Source of the DNA: Thermoproteota archaeon
GTDB taxonomy: Archaea > Korarchaeota > Korarchaeia > Korarchaeales > Korarchaeaceae
DNA: 6,922 nucleotides
Assembly: GCA_021158805.1 (NCBI GenBank)
Contig: JAGGTZ010000095.1
Span: 1 to 6,922, forward strand
Reading direction: 5' to 3'
The position numbers were made by a program, and so were the translations under genes. This document shows, in pieces, positions 5,367 through 6,922 of this stretch (positions are counted from its first letter, which is position 1; each line of letters begins with the position of its first letter). The notes under the pieces are model-generated. The model worked only from the letters and a program-made list of their open reading frames with translations, made no database searches and was not told the DNA's origin.

Positions 5367-6036
5367 CATTCTGTTCATCTTAGAATTCGCCGGCCTCATA
5401 CTAGAAGGCTTCATAATGACAGTAATTATGACATTCCTCGGATTAGCTGGAGGGTTTGTCTTAGGAGTCCTATCTGCCTTAGGGGATGTTTACGGAGGGA
5501 AATTTCTAAAGATCATCATTAACGCGTATGTTGAGTTCTTTAGGGGAAGCCCTCTAATAGTTCAACTTCTCATGTTCTACTTCTCAATACCAATTCTCAC
5601 GGGAATTAAATGGGATGCCTTCACCGCTGGAGCTGTTACTCTAATGCTCAACAGCGGGGCTTATCAGAAGGGATACTTTAAGGGGGCGATAGAAGCCGTA
5701 TTCAAAGACCAGCTCCTTGCTGCAAAATCACTAGGAATGACATTTAAACAGACCCTTATGCATATAGTGCTCCCTCAAGCCCTTAGAATAGTGATCCCAC
5801 CTTGGACAAATGAGTATGTATCATTAGGACTGAGTACATCTGCTCTAATAGTTATCGGGCTAAGGGAGCTCACGAACATATCAAAGAGCATAGCTGCCCA
5901 GACATTCAGGCCCCTAGAGGTATACCTCTTCACCTCTATCATATACTTGGTATGGATAACGGTTTCTCTAAAGGTTTTAGATTATATATACAACAGAGTT
6001 AGAATTCCTGGCCTGGAAGTGACGTCAGAGATATAA
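5359..6036 (+). CDS. amino acid ABC transporter permease, HisM family (second)
   Basis: This 225-residue membrane protein is the second permease. The first membrane segment is at about 12-40 (start GLILEGFIMTVIMTFLGLAG), followed by EFFRGSPLIVQLLMFYFSIP (59-78), a long middle segment with TLMLNSGAYQKGYFKGAIEA (94-113), and the EAA loop, from AAKSLGMTFKQTLMHIVLPQ to Ala141 (121-141 region). These are all standard for HisM/GlnP-type permeases. The GTG at 5359 is the only usual start codon before the first membrane segment and overlaps the ATPase end by 8 bases; however, it lies within the GGGAGGTG sequence (5354-5361), which would itself be the Shine-Dalgarno site. An ATT at 5368, in frame and 6 bases beyond that site, is an unusual alternative. 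ATG at 5416 is inside the membrane segment and unlikely. Function and family are secure; the exact first residue is not. Confidence 0.9.
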   Translation: MSDILFILEFAGLILEGFIMTVIMTFLGLAGGFVLGVLSALGDVYGGKFLKIIINAYVEFFRGSPLIVQLLMFYFSIPILTGIKWDAFTAGAVTLMLNSGAYQKGYFKGAIEAVFKDQLLAAKSLGMTFKQTLMHIVLPQALRIVIPPWTNEYVSLGLSTSALIVIGLRELTNISKSIAAQTFRPLEVYLFTSIIYLVWITVSLKVLDYIYNRVRIPGLEVTSEI

Positions 6037-6120
6037 AATCTATGGCCTCACTATTACCCGTAGAGCTACCGAGAAGCTAACTAGTACACAAACCTCTCCA
6101 TATATACCTTAGGGCTTTTA
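6037..6120. other. spacer after the ABC operon
   Basis: No gene is seen between the operon stop and the promoter of the next gene. There is no clear hairpin with a T tract, so where the operon transcript ends is not obvious. Confidence 0.4.
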
Positions 6121-6136
6121 GGAAATATATTTAACT
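6121..6136 (+). promoter_or_regulatory. archaeal promoter of the CBS-domain gene
   Basis: GGAAAT (6121-6126) fits the BRE pattern and runs into a TATA box ATATTTAA (6127-6134). Start of transcription is expected near 6155, which leaves about 20-28 bases of leader before the candidate ATG codons. Confidence 0.5.
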
Positions 6137-6140
6137 ATAA

Positions 6141-6163
6141 CTTATTATTTTCCTCTTTCTCTT
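6141..6163 (+). terminator. pyrimidine-rich tract, possible terminator of the ABC operon
   Basis: About 23 bases are almost all T and C (CTTATTATTTTCCTCTTTCT and on), with one run of four T. It may end the upstream operon in the archaeal hairpin-free manner. It lies downstream of the predicted TATA box, around the predicted start of the next transcript, so it could equally be part of that promoter region. Confidence 0.25.
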
Positions 6164-6177
6164 GAACCTAGATTGGG

Positions 6178-6922
6178 ATGAGGATGGTAAGAGAATTTAT
6201 GAGCAGGAACCCTCTTGTTATAGGTCCGGATATAAGGGTTTCGGAAGCCGTTTCCTTGATGAAGGAGAGGGATATCTGGAGTCCTGTAGTTGTTAAAGGT
6301 GGGGAAATACTTGGTTTCCTAACTGAACGTGATATAATAGCTAATATTCTCTCTGAGGGTATAGATCCGTATCAGGTTAAGGTAATCGATGTGATGACGA
6401 GGAGGTACGGTGTACTAAACCCCAATGAGACCTATGTAGAAGCATCAAAGGTGATGATGAAAATGAAGTCGAGACTCGTCGTCTTAGATGGCAAGGAACT
6501 CATAGGTGTGGTTACTGCCGCTGATATCACTAGGGCATACGCAGAATCAGAGAGTACAGGCCCGCCCCTCAGAAAGTATGCAACTTGGGAGGTCCTGAAG
6601 GTAAAGTCGACTGTAAGTGTAAGGGAAGCGATAAGCGTTATGGCTGAGAGGCGAGTGGGCAGCCTCCTAATAGAGGAATCGGGATTGATAAAGGGGATAT
6701 TTACTGAGAGAGATGCTGTTAAGAGGTTCTTAAGCGGAGGATGCGACCTCTGCGACCCCGTATATAAGTACGCCACGGAGGGCATCATTGTCCTGGATGC
6801 TAACTCGACTTTGTTAGATGCAGCAAAGCTAATGAGCGAGCATAAGATAAAGAGAGTTCCTCTAGTAGATGAGGGGGAAATAAAGGGAATTATTACTGCT
6901 AGGGATATTGTGGAGGCTATCT
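6178..6922 (+). CDS. protein with four CBS motifs (two Bateman modules), 3' end cut off
   Basis: The frame is open from an in-frame stop at 6169 to the window end, giving 248 codons from the ATG at 6178, or 246 from the ATG at 6184, which is used for numbering here. It is four tandem CBS motifs: about 4-55, 67-120, 132-183 and 195-246. Each ends with the G-x-x-T-x-x-D ribose-contact motif: GFLTERD (44-50), GVVTAAD (108-114), GIFTERD (171-177), GIITARD (235-241). CBS pairs bind AMP, ATP, SAM or similar ligands; all four sites keep the Thr and Asp. No enzyme domain is seen in the part present, so it may be a stand-alone sensor or continue into another domain beyond the window. Between the third and fourth motifs is Cys187-x-x-Cys190, the only cysteines here. 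The first residue is uncertain: MRMVREFMSR or MVREFMSR. It has its own promoter and no shown link to the importer. Confidence 0.88.
   Translation, partial: MRMVREFMSRNPLVIGPDIRVSEAVSLMKERDIWSPVVVKGGEILGFLTERDIIANILSEGIDPYQVKVIDVMTRRYGVLNPNETYVEASKVMMKMKSRLVVLDGKELIGVVTAADITRAYAESESTGPPLRKYATWEVLKVKSTVSVREAISVMAERRVGSLLIEESGLIKGIFTERDAVKRFLSGGCDLCDPVYKYATEGIIVLDANSTLLDAAKLMSEHKIKRVPLVDEGEIKGIITARDIVEAI

Noticed and set aside
6432..6788. Open frame of 118 codons on the minus strand
   Set aside because: It lies wholly inside the CBS-domain gene, whose four repeated motifs establish the plus strand as coding.

Overview
The window looks like a piece of a thermophilic archaeal chromosome. Genes are short and tightly packed. 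ATA, AGG and AGA codons are common, GTG and TTG starts occur, and several genes have a TATA-like box 24-28 bases upstream of a start codon with no Shine-Dalgarno sequence, as expected for leaderless archaeal transcripts. A Thermoproteota or Korarchaeota relative is my guess; the sequence alone does not fix the lineage.

Layout. (1) 3-266: C-terminal end of an ABC-3 (ZnuB/MntB-like) metal-ion permease, cut by the window start. (2) 267-556: no gene seen until the promoter of the next unit. (3) 557-1200: an intact VapBC-type toxin-antitoxin pair, with a possible operator over its promoter. (4) 1304-1645: a second PIN-domain gene that is clearly broken. Its first catalytic Asp has become Gly and its frame is interrupted three times; each break is restored by adding one G. 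(5) 1646-2096: no gene recognised. (6) 2097-2678, minus strand: a nitroreductase-family flavoprotein with its own promoter. (7) 2679-3100: an intergenic stretch shared by two divergent units. (8) 3101-6036: a complete four-gene polar amino acid ABC uptake operon in the order binding protein, permease, ATPase, permease. (9) 6178-6922: a protein with four CBS motifs (two Bateman modules), cut by the window end, with its own promoter.

How the genes work together. The operon encodes a whole importer: a membrane-anchored binding protein captures an amino acid outside the cell, two different HisM-type permeases probably form a heterodimeric channel, and the ATPase drives transport. Overlapping or closely spaced genes suggest translational coupling. 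The CBS protein may sense adenine nucleotides, but nothing here links it functionally to the importer. The toxin-antitoxin pair beside a decaying toxin gene and gene-poor sequence marks 267-2096 as the accessory, turning-over part of the window.

I did not find a convincing new multi-gene system. The most unusual items are the pattern of decay in the second PIN gene, the Cys-x-x-Cys pair in the CBS protein, and the uncertain start of the second permease.
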